12,572 nt of DNA from an uncultured bacterium (lineage in GTDB: Bacteria > Patescibacteriota > Minisyncoccia > Phycocordibacterales > UBA1006): assembly GCA_903920485.1 (NCBI GenBank), contig CAIXMG010000093.1, positions 1 to 12,572 on the forward strand. Direction: 5' to 3'. Under the pieces are notes generated by a model. The model did not search any database and was not told where the DNA came from. It saw nothing but the letters and a program-made list of their open reading frames with translations. The position numbers and the translations under genes are program-made. Position 1 is the stretch's first letter; the number at the start of each line of letters is the position of its first letter. Shown in pieces: positions 1-5,717 of this stretch.

Positions 1-56
1 CACCTTTTTTGAGAAAATCCTAAGACTTCAGGGGCCTTCCTTTGAGGCTTTATCCT

Positions 57-278
57 CTACTTCGGCCTACTCACCGGCTTCTTGCCGTTCGGTTTGAACG
101 GTCTTCCATTGGCTTCCTTAAACTTGGCAATCGTCTGGCTGAGCGACACGGGATTGAATTTTCCTTTCGATCCGAGCGTTTCCTTTTTGAGCGCTTCCCA
201 GATCTTTCCGTTCCCAATACGCCCTGCGCGGCCAGGGGTATTTTTGTGGCGAGCCTTTTTCTGAATGACTGGTTTCAT
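57..278 (-). CDS. Small basic hypothetical protein (73 aa)
   Basis: I do not recognise this protein. It is short, very rich in Lys, Arg and Gly, and has no hydrophobic segment, so it is probably cytoplasmic and could bind nucleic acid (inference only). A central motif reads RIGNGKIWEALKKE, followed by a predicted helix (SLSQTIAKFKEANG) and a Pro/Lys-rich tail. I start it at the ATG at 276-278. The frame can be extended seven codons upstream to 299, but that would run through an extended -10 box (TGCTATACT at 285-293), so the downstream ATG is preferred. That box ends 6 nt before the ATG, predicting a leaderless mRNA. A terminator hairpin at 297-320 separates it from the upstream gene. It ends with TAG. 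Confidence 0.6.
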   Translation of the reverse strand: MKPVIQKKARHKNTPGRAGRIGNGKIWEALKKETLGSKGKFNPVSLSQTIAKFKEANGRPFKPNGKKPVSRPK

Positions 279-284
279 GGGATA

Positions 285-293
285 AGTATAGCA
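285..293 (-). promoter_or_regulatory. Extended -10 promoter, predicted leaderless
   Basis: On the minus strand the sequence is TGC TATACT, then six bases (TATCCC), then ATG. Transcription would start at or next to the start codon of the 73-residue protein. The same TGCTATAMT arrangement recurs before gltX and murG in this window. Confidence 0.55.
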
Positions 294-296
294 CGA

Positions 297-320
297 CAAA
301 AGACCCTCGCGGGTCTTTTG
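297..320 (-). terminator. Intrinsic terminator after the small secreted protein gene
   Basis: Perfect inverted repeat: CAAAAGACCC (297-306), loop TCGC, GGGTCTTTTG (311-320). It lies 9 nt past the stop of the gene at 330-707 and ends in a run of four T on the minus strand. It also insulates the downstream small gene, whose promoter starts just before it. Confidence 0.75.
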
Positions 321-329
321 GGAAAAATG

Positions 330-707
330 CTAAGGGGTTGGGAAGTTCTTCCAGAAGCTGTCCATGAGTTGTTGCTGTTGGGTGAAGAACGCCTGTTCCT
401 GCGCGAAGAGCTGGTCGAAGGACTGCTCCTGCGACTTGATCTGGGCTTGGATCTTCGCCTGGTCAGCAGCGCTGTAGGGTTTGGTCACGGTATGCCAGGT
501 CGTGCCGTCGAACGTCGAGGTCACTTCGCCGGAATAATTGCTTGGGAATTGGACATCGAGGCTCGTGCCGCCCGAAGGAGTTGAAGAGGTCGTTATGACG
601 GGCGTTGTGGCCGACGCGACAGTGTCAGCGTGGGCGAATCCTGCACTGAACAGCCCGAGGACCATAAGACCTGCCAATGAAAGAACCGTAATAATTGATC
701 GTTTCAT
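330..707 (-). CDS. Small secreted Gln-rich protein (125 aa)
   Basis: Residues 1-26 form a typical signal peptide: MKR, a long hydrophobic core (IITVLSLAGLMVLGLF), then FAHA before D27, which fits cleavage by signal peptidase I. The exported part has a Thr/Ser-rich segment (about 30-55) with a short beta-like stretch (STFDGTTWHTVTKPY), then a Gln-rich helix (about 80-115, QAQIKSQEQSFDQLFAQEQ, ending QQQQLMDSFWKNFP). No catalytic motif is visible and I do not recognise the family. The frame could start at 737, but the ATG at 705-707 places Met directly before the signal peptide and is preceded by a promoter at 743-771 giving a leader of about 30 nt. There is no Shine-Dalgarno sequence. It ends with TAG just before a terminator. 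Confidence 0.75.
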   Translation of the reverse strand: MKRSIITVLSLAGLMVLGLFSAGFAHADTVASATTPVITTSSTPSGGTSLDVQFPSNYSGEVTSTFDGTTWHTVTKPYSAADQAKIQAQIKSQEQSFDQLFAQEQAFFTQQQQLMDSFWKNFPTP

Positions 708-742
708 AGTCGTTACTGGTAAATGGGTGACGACCATAGATT

Positions 743-771
743 ATTTTAAGAAGAGGCGGGCAAAAAATCAA
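743..771 (-). promoter_or_regulatory. Sigma70-type promoter for the small secreted protein
   Basis: Minus strand TTGATT (766-771), 17-nt spacer, TAAAAT (743-748). The predicted transcription start lies about 30 nt before the ATG at 707. Confidence 0.5.
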
Positions 772-789
772 GAAGATTTCCTGTGGATA

Positions 790-1206
790 TCAGCCCTTTC
801 TTCCCCAATTCATCCACGTGATCGTGATCTGCAGAATGCTTGCAAAGGTTGTCCATGCCAAATAAGGAATATTCGCATACGCAACCCAGTGAACGTACGG
901 AAAGATCGCAACCATGACCCAGACCAGCGTTCCCGTCACCAGGATAACATCAATCATCGAAAGGAAGTTATTCTTGAGTCCGAACTGGATCGGCGTAAAT
1001 AGGACGTTGAAGATGAGGTTCAGGATGAAGGGAAGCAGTACCAAAAATGGAATCGTGCCAATAATGCATAAGTACCCCGTGTAGATATACGTTATGGCGA
1101 TGATGACGTACAGAACCGTCCAGACCGGACCGAACAGCCACGACGGAGGTGCCCAGGTTGGTCGCTTCAGTTGCTGGTACCATTGTGATTGGTGATTGTA
1201 TTTCAT
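790..1206 (-). CDS. tspO: TspO/MBR family membrane protein (tryptophan-rich sensory protein)
   Basis: TspO proteins are five-helix membrane proteins that bind porphyrins, sterols and related ligands and are linked to oxidative stress and tetrapyrrole turnover. This 138-residue protein shows the family hallmarks in order: WYQQLKRPTWAPPSWLFGPV with WTVLY (residues 9-33), LNLIFNVLFTPIQFGLKN (62-79), a hydrophobic helix around 84-102, and the C-terminal PYLAWTTFASILQITITWMN (114-133). Five hydrophobic segments are visible. The length is slightly below the usual 150-160 residues, with a short last loop and tail. Nothing nearby belongs to haem synthesis, so the ligand cannot be inferred. The ATG at 1204-1206 follows a TATACT box by 6 nt, suggesting a leaderless mRNA. 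It is the only gene here ending in TGA. Confidence 0.93.
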   Translation of the reverse strand: MKYNHQSQWYQQLKRPTWAPPSWLFGPVWTVLYVIIAITYIYTGYLCIIGTIPFLVLLPFILNLIFNVLFTPIQFGLKNNFLSMIDVILVTGTLVWVMVAIFPYVHWVAYANIPYLAWTTFASILQITITWMNWGRKG

Positions 1207-1212
1207 GGGGAA

Positions 1213-1218
1213 AGTATA
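1213..1218 (-). promoter_or_regulatory. -10 box of tspO, predicted leaderless
   Basis: Minus strand TATACT followed by TTCCCC and then ATG, so the expected start of transcription coincides with the start codon. There is no TG extension here. The position of a -35 element would overlap the T-tract of the hairpin at 1237-1265 (TTTTCG at 1236-1241). Confidence 0.5.
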
Positions 1219-1236
1219 TACCTGTTTTTCAGATAC

Positions 1237-1265
1237 GAAAATACTCCGTCATGCGGAGTATTTTC
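1237..1265 (-). terminator. Intrinsic terminator upstream of tspO
   Basis: Perfect 12-bp stem: GAAAATACTCCG (1237-1248), loop TCATG, CGGAGTATTTTC (1254-1265). It lies about 40 nt downstream of the DUF5670-like gene and separates it from tspO. The AT-rich stem ends give T-runs on both strands. Confidence 0.75.
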
Positions 1266-1305
1266 AAATCGGGTGCGGTTCTAAACTCATGAACTCATGG
1301 GCTCG

Positions 1306-1458
1306 CTACGCAACAGGATTCCGTCCCTGGATGATGCGGATGAGGAAGACGATGATCGCCACGACGAGGAGGATATGGATATACCATCCGATCGTGTAGA
1401 CACCGACCACTCCGAGGATCCAAAGGATCAAGAGGATCACACCAATTGCTATAAGCAT
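1306..1458 (-). CDS. Small DUF5670/lmo0937-like membrane protein (50 aa)
   Basis: This short gene reads MLIAIGVILLILWILGVVG, then VYTIGWYIHILLVVAIIVFL, then IRIIQGRNPVA. Two hydrophobic helices (about residues 2-20 and 26-42) are joined by a short loop carrying a Gly-Trp pair, followed by a basic RxxxGR tail. This matches, from memory, the widespread lmo0937/DUF5670 family of roughly 50-residue membrane proteins of unknown function, in which the pattern ILLILWLLG...HILLVIA...LIRLIRG is typical. An in-frame TAA lies five codons before the ATG at 1456-1458, which fixes the start. A TATACT box at 1500-1505 gives a leader of about 35 nt. It ends with TAG, and a strong terminator follows at 1237-1265. 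Confidence 0.85.
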   Translation of the reverse strand: MLIAIGVILLILWILGVVGVYTIGWYIHILLVVAIIVFLIRIIQGRNPVA

Positions 1459-1499
1459 ATGATTATGGTCTTAACATTGATAACGATATCGACGCAACC

Positions 1500-1505
1500 A
1501 GTATA
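1500..1505 (-). promoter_or_regulatory. -10 box of the DUF5670-like gene
   Basis: Minus strand TATACT, four bases after the vsr stop codon (TAG at 1509-1511). The predicted transcription start is about 35 nt before the small gene's ATG. No good -35 match is visible 17 nt upstream. Confidence 0.4.
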
Positions 1506-1508
1506 CTC

Positions 1509-1928
1509 CTATTTTTCAAATAATGCCTCCATGACGCGCTGTACGCACTCATCGGGCTTTTTCCTGATGTCGTGTTCCCAAACCCGCACGTGCTGCCAGC
1601 CCAATTTTTTGAGGGCCATGCGGTTGCGACGGTCGCGGCGCATGTTGTTCTGGATCTTCGTGACCCAGAACGCGTTCGGCAGTTTGGACCGTTTCTTCGC
1701 AAACTGGTAGCCGTGCCAGAACGAACCGTCGACGAAGACGGCGATCTTCCGACCGACGAATGCGATGTCCGGACGGCCTGGGACCTTCTTGTAGTTCAAG
1801 CGGTGCCGGTATCCCAGCGGGTACGTTCTCTTCGACAGCATCTTCGCGAATTTCCGTTCCAGCATGCTGACCGAACGGATTTTTGACATGATCTCGCTGC
1901 GTTTTTCCTTCGTAAAGATATCGGCCAT
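1509..1928 (-). CDS. vsr: Vsr-type (very short patch repair) DNA endonuclease, zinc ligands missing
   Basis: Vsr enzymes nick the T strand at T:G mismatches left by deamination of 5-methylcytosine and are normally paired with a cytosine methylase. The 139-residue protein has the full family length and order: N-terminal DIFTKEKRSEIMSKIRS with E24, the PGRPDIAF strand with D54 (catalytic, matching E. coli D51), VFVDGSFWHG with F70, W71 and catalytic-position H72 (E. coli H69), then KIQNNMRRDRRN and LGWQHVRVWEHD. The positions that hold zinc ligands in E. coli Vsr (C66, H71, C73, C117) are Ser, Tyr, Phe and His here, so zinc is probably not bound. No methylase gene is in the window. The gene stands alone between two terminators, with an extended -10-like TGATATGCT nine bases before its ATG. 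Confidence 0.92.
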   Translation of the reverse strand: MADIFTKEKRSEIMSKIRSVSMLERKFAKMLSKRTYPLGYRHRLNYKKVPGRPDIAFVGRKIAVFVDGSFWHGYQFAKKRSKLPNAFWVTKIQNNMRRDRRNRMALKKLGWQHVRVWEHDIRKKPDECVQRVMEALFEK

Positions 1929-1937
1929 GATGGCCCC

Positions 1938-1946
1938 AGCATATCA
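1938..1946 (-). promoter_or_regulatory. Extended -10-like promoter of vsr, predicted leaderless
   Basis: Minus strand TGA TATGCT, then nine bases, then the vsr ATG. The hexamer is weaker than the TATACT boxes elsewhere, but the TG extension and the distance fit the leaderless pattern. Confidence 0.35.
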
Positions 1947-1987
1947 TTTTTTATTGAGAATTTCTTTATTGATTTTTTACTACATAG

Positions 1988-2021
1988 AAAAACCTCCTTA
2001 CCAAATACGGAAGGAGGGTTT
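1988..2021 (-). terminator. Intrinsic terminator overlapping the 3' end of the membrane protein gene
   Basis: Minus strand AACCCTCCTT (2011-2020), loop, AAGGAGGTT (1991-1999) with one bulged base, running into TTTTT. The upstream arm encodes the last Lys-Pro-Ser-Phe codons and the downstream arm begins in the TAA stop (1998-2000), so the hairpin is partly coding. Confidence 0.7.
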
Positions 2022-2615
2022 GTTGCGAAAGTGCCACAGGATACCTATGAACAAGACTGCAACGATGGCCAGAAACCATCGGACAAGGGCAAGATGTGCC
2101 TCGACCGAGAGCACCCTGTTCACGACAAGAAAGTTGGCACCGATGGTCAGCACTGCGTACGCAACGAATAGCACCGATATCAGCATCCGTTCGCGGGATG
2201 ACCGATGGGACAGTCCGCGTTCAACGAATACGGTGAAGAGCGTAAGCAGTCCTCCCTCGACGCAAATCGCCGGAAGCGTATAGAGACTGACGCGATACCA
2301 GAACGGCAACCGAAGTGCAAGGGCGCCATAGAAGAATTGAGGGAGTCCATAGAATACCCCGCCGCCAATAATCAGAAGCATGATCGCAAGGAAGGTGAGC
2401 CACCGATAGCTGGTAAAGCCATACCTGCGTACGAATGACGTTATCGCCAAAATCGTAATGGCGATCATCATGATAATCGTTATCGCGGTAATCATCGCGT
2501 CACCGACATGGAAAAATGCAGGAGTCGTTGCAAGCGCAAGAATGACGAGAATAAGCACCACCGTTCCCAAAAGTTCCAGAAATGCCAGCGGATAATTGTG
2601 AGAGTACTGTTTCAT
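1998..2615 (-). CDS. Unknown six-helix integral membrane protein (205 aa)
   Basis: I do not recognise this family. Six hydrophobic segments are visible at roughly residues 10-31, 38-60, 71-98, 108-131, 143-166 and 173-195, joined by short charged loops (FVRRYGFTSYRW at 61-72, VERGLSHRSSRERM at 131-144) that suggest a cytoplasmic side by the positive-inside rule. A Glu (E120) and a Gly pair sit in the fourth helix, and E14 lies within the first. No transporter or enzyme motif stands out. It has its own promoter (TTTACA, 17 nt, TAGATT) about 16 nt before the ATG and its own terminator, so it appears to be a single-gene unit between vsr and the peroxiredoxin operon. No Shine-Dalgarno sequence is visible. 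It ends with TAA inside the terminator. Confidence 0.8.
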   Translation of the reverse strand: MKQYSHNYPLAFLELLGTVVLILVILALATTPAFFHVGDAMITAITIIMMIAITILAITSFVRRYGFTSYRWLTFLAIMLLIIGGGVFYGLPQFFYGALALRLPFWYRVSLYTLPAICVEGGLLTLFTVFVERGLSHRSSRERMLISVLFVAYAVLTIGANFLVVNRVLSVEAHLALVRWFLAIVAVLFIGILWHFRNKPSFRIW

Positions 2616-2631
2616 GATTTATATTTCCATT

Positions 2632-2660
2632 AATCTAACACAAAAAACCCGACTTGTAAA
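2632..2660 (-). promoter_or_regulatory. Sigma70-type promoter of the six-helix membrane protein gene
   Basis: Minus strand TTTACA (2655-2660), 17-nt spacer, TAGATT (2632-2637), then 16 nt to the ATG at 2615. The predicted leader is about 10 nt. Confidence 0.5.
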
Positions 2661-2689
2661 ATGATCGTTGGGAATGATTGCATGTCCTC

Positions 2690-3145
2690 TTATATTTTCC
2701 GACTGTCATACGCCCAATGCAGCAATGCCTGACGCTGGCGAGGGCGGCAGAAGACATCCCCGGGGCGGCAGTTGCTGGCGACTTGCACCGCATGCCGGCG
2801 CATCATCTTCCACCTTTTGATCTGGCGAGCGTCCTCATCGGGAATGCGGCGTCCCAGGTAATAGCGGCAATACCATTGAAACCACCCTCGCGGATCAGCC
2901 GGATGAATCCATCCTTTCGCCTTCCATACAGACAACGGCTGGCTGGCAAGTACGCCGAAATAATTCAGTTTCGGATCAGGCTTTGAAGTTCCTTTCGGAA
3001 TAAGCTTTGCCCTGACAAACCAATCTTTGGGAAATTCCTTCCCCTCGTCATCTTGAAAATACAATCCGCCAAAAACACCCAGCGCAAGCATCTGCTTGGG
3101 TGTCAGTTGCGGACGAAATTCGGGGTCGAAAGGCACCTTCTTCAT
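2690..3145 (-). CDS. Conserved hypothetical protein, Trp-rich with CRPxQRQALLHWAYD tail (151 aa)
   Basis: This soluble, Trp- and Arg-rich protein has no signal peptide or membrane helix. Distinctive stretches are FRPQLTPKQMLALGVFGGLY (10-29), EFPKDWFVRAKL (37-48), FGVLASQPLSVWKAKGWI (63-80), DPRGWFQWYCRYYLGRRIPD (84-103) and a tail with CRPGDVFCRPRQRQALLHWA (126-145). From memory this resembles a broadly distributed family of unknown function found in bacteria and some fungi, but I know no assigned activity. Cys93, Cys126 and Cys133 and several conserved-looking Trp, Arg and Asp residues could form a metal or active site; that is speculation. It starts 4 nt after the peroxiredoxin stop, so it is almost certainly co-transcribed with it. 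This may hint at redox or damage-related work. It ends with TAA. Confidence 0.8.
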   Translation of the reverse strand: MKKVPFDPEFRPQLTPKQMLALGVFGGLYFQDDEGKEFPKDWFVRAKLIPKGTSKPDPKLNYFGVLASQPLSVWKAKGWIHPADPRGWFQWYCRYYLGRRIPDEDARQIKRWKMMRRHAVQVASNCRPGDVFCRPRQRQALLHWAYDSRKI

Positions 3146-3149
3146 ATCG

Positions 3150-3641
3150 TTACGCCGTTCCCTTCAAGGCACGGATGTCCTTCAGGATTTCCAGGGCGTG
3201 ACTTGCCGGATCAACGTCCGGATAGACCTTCGCAATGGTTCCGTCAGGGGCGATCAGGTACGAAATGCGCTTCGTGAACAGCGTTCCTGTCGCACCGTAG
3301 GCATCGATAGCCTTTGCATCCGGATCCGACAGCAAGGTGAACGGCAGTTCGTATTTCGCACGGAATTCTGTATGCGAAGCCGGAGAATCCTTCGAGATTC
3401 CCAAAACCGCAACGTCTTCCTTGGCGAAGTCGTTGTACACGTCGCGAATCATGCAGGCTTCCTTGGTGCATCCCGGGGTATCGTCCTTCGGATAGAAGTA
3501 GACCAGCACGTACGATCCCTTGAAACTTGAAAGTGTTACCTGTTTCGAATCCTGGTCAAGAAGCGTGAAATCCGGCGCAGGTGCACCTTGGACAAGTAAC
3601 GGCATAGATGGTGAGAAAAGTTTTTTGATAAAAGACGACAT
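3150..3641 (-). CDS. bcp: Thioredoxin-dependent peroxiredoxin, BCP/PrxQ type
   Basis: It reduces hydrogen peroxide and organic hydroperoxides with electrons from thioredoxin, in the cytoplasm. The thioredoxin-like fold is clear: APDFTLLDQDSKQVTLSSFK (residues 22-41), the strand YVLVYFYPKDDTPGC (44-58) with peroxidatic C58 preceded by T55 and P56, and C63 five residues later (CTKEAC), the resolving-cysteine position of the atypical two-Cys PrxQ group. A conserved Arg (R125) is in TKRISYLIAPDG. Its length (163 residues) is slightly above the usual 150-155 because of an N-terminal extension (MSSFIKKLFSPS). Translation could instead begin at Met13, but Met1 lies only 6 nt after the upstream stop, which favours coupled translation. 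It is the middle gene of a three-gene operon. It ends with TAA. Confidence 0.95.
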   Translation of the reverse strand: MSSFIKKLFSPSMPLLVQGAPAPDFTLLDQDSKQVTLSSFKGSYVLVYFYPKDDTPGCTKEACMIRDVYNDFAKEDVAVLGISKDSPASHTEFRAKYELPFTLLSDPDAKAIDAYGATGTLFTKRISYLIAPDGTIAKVYPDVDPASHALEILKDIRALKGTA

Positions 3642-3647
3642 GGTTGC

Positions 3648-4316
3648 TTATGGCTGAGGATTGACGTGAGTGACGCCGATCAGGTTCGCAACGCTCCACG
3701 TCGGTGCGATTACACTGCTTCCGTTGGTCGTTTCTCCGACCTGGTACGTGTTGCCCGCGGTGTCGGTTGTCGTCACACGATAGACGTACAGGTGCGACTG
3801 GTCAAGGTTAAGCTCGCTCAGCTGGATATATCCCGTCTTTGACTCGGCAAGGGCCGTAGAGCTCACGACGGATCCTGGATAGTACTTGAAAATATGAGTC
3901 AGCCCGAAATTCGTATCCTGGACACCGACCGACAATCCGTGGTTAGGTCCCGTGATCCACGCGCTCAAAAGTGCCTGCTGCTGTGCCTGCGTCGTGGCTG
4001 CCTACCATGCAGGAGTGGCCCGAAGACCGGTAATGTCATACGTCTCCACGAGAACCTCGGTCGGTTCTGCCGTATGGACGTAGACGCAGTCCTTGCAAGT
4101 AGTCGACGAGGAAGCCTTGAACGTCAGGCCTTTCGGTGCCTGTCCCGTGCTCTTTCCGGCAGTGGTTGTCGAAACCGTAATGGCGGCAGTCGCGGACGAG
4201 GCTCCTGGTGCGACCGGCGCAGCGGCACGGTGCCCCGAAGTTGCAACCGCGATGATAATAATGACGGCAACAATGGCAAGTCCTACGGCAATAGCGATGG
4301 TAGTTGATCGTTGCAT
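3648..4316 (-). pseudogene. Membrane-anchored extracellular protein with possible FN3-like domain, interrupted by an in-frame TAG
   Basis: Two pieces lie in the same frame. The first (4002-4316, 104 aa) starts MQRSTTIAIAVGLAIVAVII, a single N-terminal anchor helix, then an Ala/Thr/Ser-rich linker and TTCKDCVYVHTAEPTEVLVE. It ends ATPAW at a TAG (4002-4004). The frame then continues without shift through AATTQAQQQALLSAWITGPN to a TAA at 3648-3650. Together they would make about 222 residues. The end of the second piece (YVYRVTTTDTAGNTYQVGE) looks like the last strands of a fibronectin type III-like or similar beta-sandwich domain. The simplest reading is a nonsense mutation (CAG to TAG) or a sequencing error; a short secreted form, readthrough or internal restart at the TTG at 3966-3968 are alternatives. 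The TATACT box at 4354-4359 gives a leader of about 31 nt. The peroxiredoxin follows by 6 nt. Confidence 0.7.
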
Positions 4317-4353
4317 AAAATAAGATTGGTTATTGGTTAACGGCGACCCTTTC

Positions 4354-4359
4354 AGTATA
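4354..4359 (-). promoter_or_regulatory. -10 box of the peroxiredoxin operon
   Basis: Minus strand TATACT (inside GTATATACT), about 37 nt before the ATG at 4316, giving a leader near 31 nt. It lies between the M23 peptidase stop (4380) and the first operon gene. No clear -35 match or strong terminator hairpin is seen in this 63-nt gap; CCC AAAC GGG at about 4367-4377 is too short to be convincing. Confidence 0.4.
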
Positions 4360-4379
4360 TACCTACCCCGTTTGGGAAG

Positions 4380-5717
4380 CTATTCCGAAGAATCCTCTCC
4401 CGAGCCGTCCTTGAACATGCTGGGCGTTGCGTGCGGAAAGTACAATAAGGGATCCAAGTATGACGAAATCGGTCCAACCGGCATAGTATAGGTCTTTCCC
4501 TTGCAGGCGGCACTCGGCATCTGGGCCACGCGCGCGCCCTCTTCCCCGTTCACGCCGTTGGCCGCGAATACCGTGACATGCAGATGCGGTCCCGTAACGT
4601 GTCCTGTTGCACCGCTGTATCCGATCAGGTCACCAGCCTTAACGGTCTCGTCCTTGGTCGCCTTGATCAAGGACAAATGCCCGTATGCCGTCGCCAACCC
4701 GTTGTTGTGCACGATGAATACCCATTTTCCGAATGACGCCCTCGGACAGGTCAGGTCGGTATTCCCCGTTCCTTCCACGGTTCCGTCGGCGACAGCATAT
4801 ACCGGAGTTCCCGTGGCCGCACGGAAATCGACACCGCTGTGCGTGCCTACGGCATACAATCTTTTCGAATCGACCGTCTTGCCGAATTTCTGGGTGATCA
4901 GCACGTCGGCAAGCGGCCATTTCAACGCTCCCTGTGATGGCAGCGTCGTCGTGTCAAGGGTGAATTTCAAACTGGATTCATAGGTATACAGTTCTGCGGA
5001 CAACTGGGCGATCTGCTGCTTGCCGGCATCGAGCATCTTCTGATACGTGGATTCCTGGTTTTTCGTTTGCGCCAGAAGTACCTGCTGTGCGACAGCCTGG
5101 GTATCCACGATCGACTTTTGGTCAGACAGTTGCCCCTTCAGCGCAACCAGCTGCTTCTGCTTGCTTGCCAACGATTGTTGCGCCTGCTCGAGGTTTGACC
5201 GAGAGATCTGCATCGTGTGCACCGAGTCCCTGAGATTCGTCTGCACGGTGATGATGTCATCCACATCCCTCATGAATCCCGAAACCGTTTGGTCTGACGC
5301 GAACAATTCGAGAAACGAACGGCCGTCGCCCTCATTGAGGGAACGAATCATTTCCCCGATGGCCGTCGTGCTTTCCTGGATTCCCTGTCCCAGGGTTCCG
5401 ATCTGCTGCTGATTCTGCTGGATCGTCAACGCCGTCTGCTGCGCACGGGTACTGGTCAGCTTGATATTCTTCTGCAACTGCTGCTGGCTTTTTCCCATGA
5501 TTTTGAGCGCACCCTGAAGCGTGTCTGCCTGACCGGCGATCTGGTCAACCTGGTCCTGGTACTGGCTCACCTGCGCCTGAAGGGTCTGAATCTCGGCATT
5601 CTTTTCATCGATGCTTGCCTGGAGCGACATTGTCGGAATGGTCGCGGGAGCGGCAAGAGCCCCAAACGGGGCTGCCAGGAAAACCACCGTCATGAGTCCA
5701 GCTATAATTTTTCGCAT
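4380..5717 (-). CDS. Secreted M23 family peptidoglycan endopeptidase with N-terminal coiled coil (EnvC/NlpD-like)
   Basis: M23 (LytM-type) proteins cut peptide cross-links in peptidoglycan, or activate amidases when the site is degenerate. Residues 1-22 form a signal peptide (MRKIIAGLMTVVFLAAPFGA, cleavage probably after ALA). Residues about 30-245 are a long Gln-rich coiled coil as in EnvC, with a break near 125-160 (EGDGRSFLELFASDQ). The catalytic domain spans about 262-430: H293 and D297 in GTHSGVDFRA, H347 in AYGHLS, and H378/H380 in GHVTGPHLHV. All zinc and catalytic positions are therefore present, suggesting an active enzyme. C324 and C405 could form a disulfide. The ATG lies inside gltX, overlapping it by 16 nt, so translation is probably coupled. 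The function probably lies in wall remodelling during division. It ends with TAG. Confidence 0.93.
   Translation of the reverse strand: MRKIIAGLMTVVFLAAPFGALAAPATIPTMSLQASIDEKNAEIQTLQAQVSQYQDQVDQIAGQADTLQGALKIMGKSQQQLQKNIKLTSTRAQQTALTIQQNQQQIGTLGQGIQESTTAIGEMIRSLNEGDGRSFLELFASDQTVSGFMRDVDDIITVQTNLRDSVHTMQISRSNLEQAQQSLASKQKQLVALKGQLSDQKSIVDTQAVAQQVLLAQTKNQESTYQKMLDAGKQQIAQLSAELYTYESSLKFTLDTTTLPSQGALKWPLADVLITQKFGKTVDSKRLYAVGTHSGVDFRAATGTPVYAVADGTVEGTGNTDLTCPRASFGKWVFIVHNNGLATAYGHLSLIKATKDETVKAGDLIGYSGATGHVTGPHLHVTVFAANGVNGEEGARVAQMPSAACKGKTYTMPVGPISSYLDPLLYFPHATPSMFKDGSGEDSSE

Noticed and set aside
1549..1947. Alternative 132-residue frame overlapping vsr
   Set aside because: It is a frame-shifted shadow; the vsr frame has all the family motifs.
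4002..4004. TAG reassigned to an amino acid
   Set aside because: At least ten other genes end at TAG at the expected family length, so TAG works as a stop here.
4361..4380. Terminator after the M23 peptidase gene
   Set aside because: The only hairpin (CCC AAAC GGG) has a 3-bp stem and no T-run.
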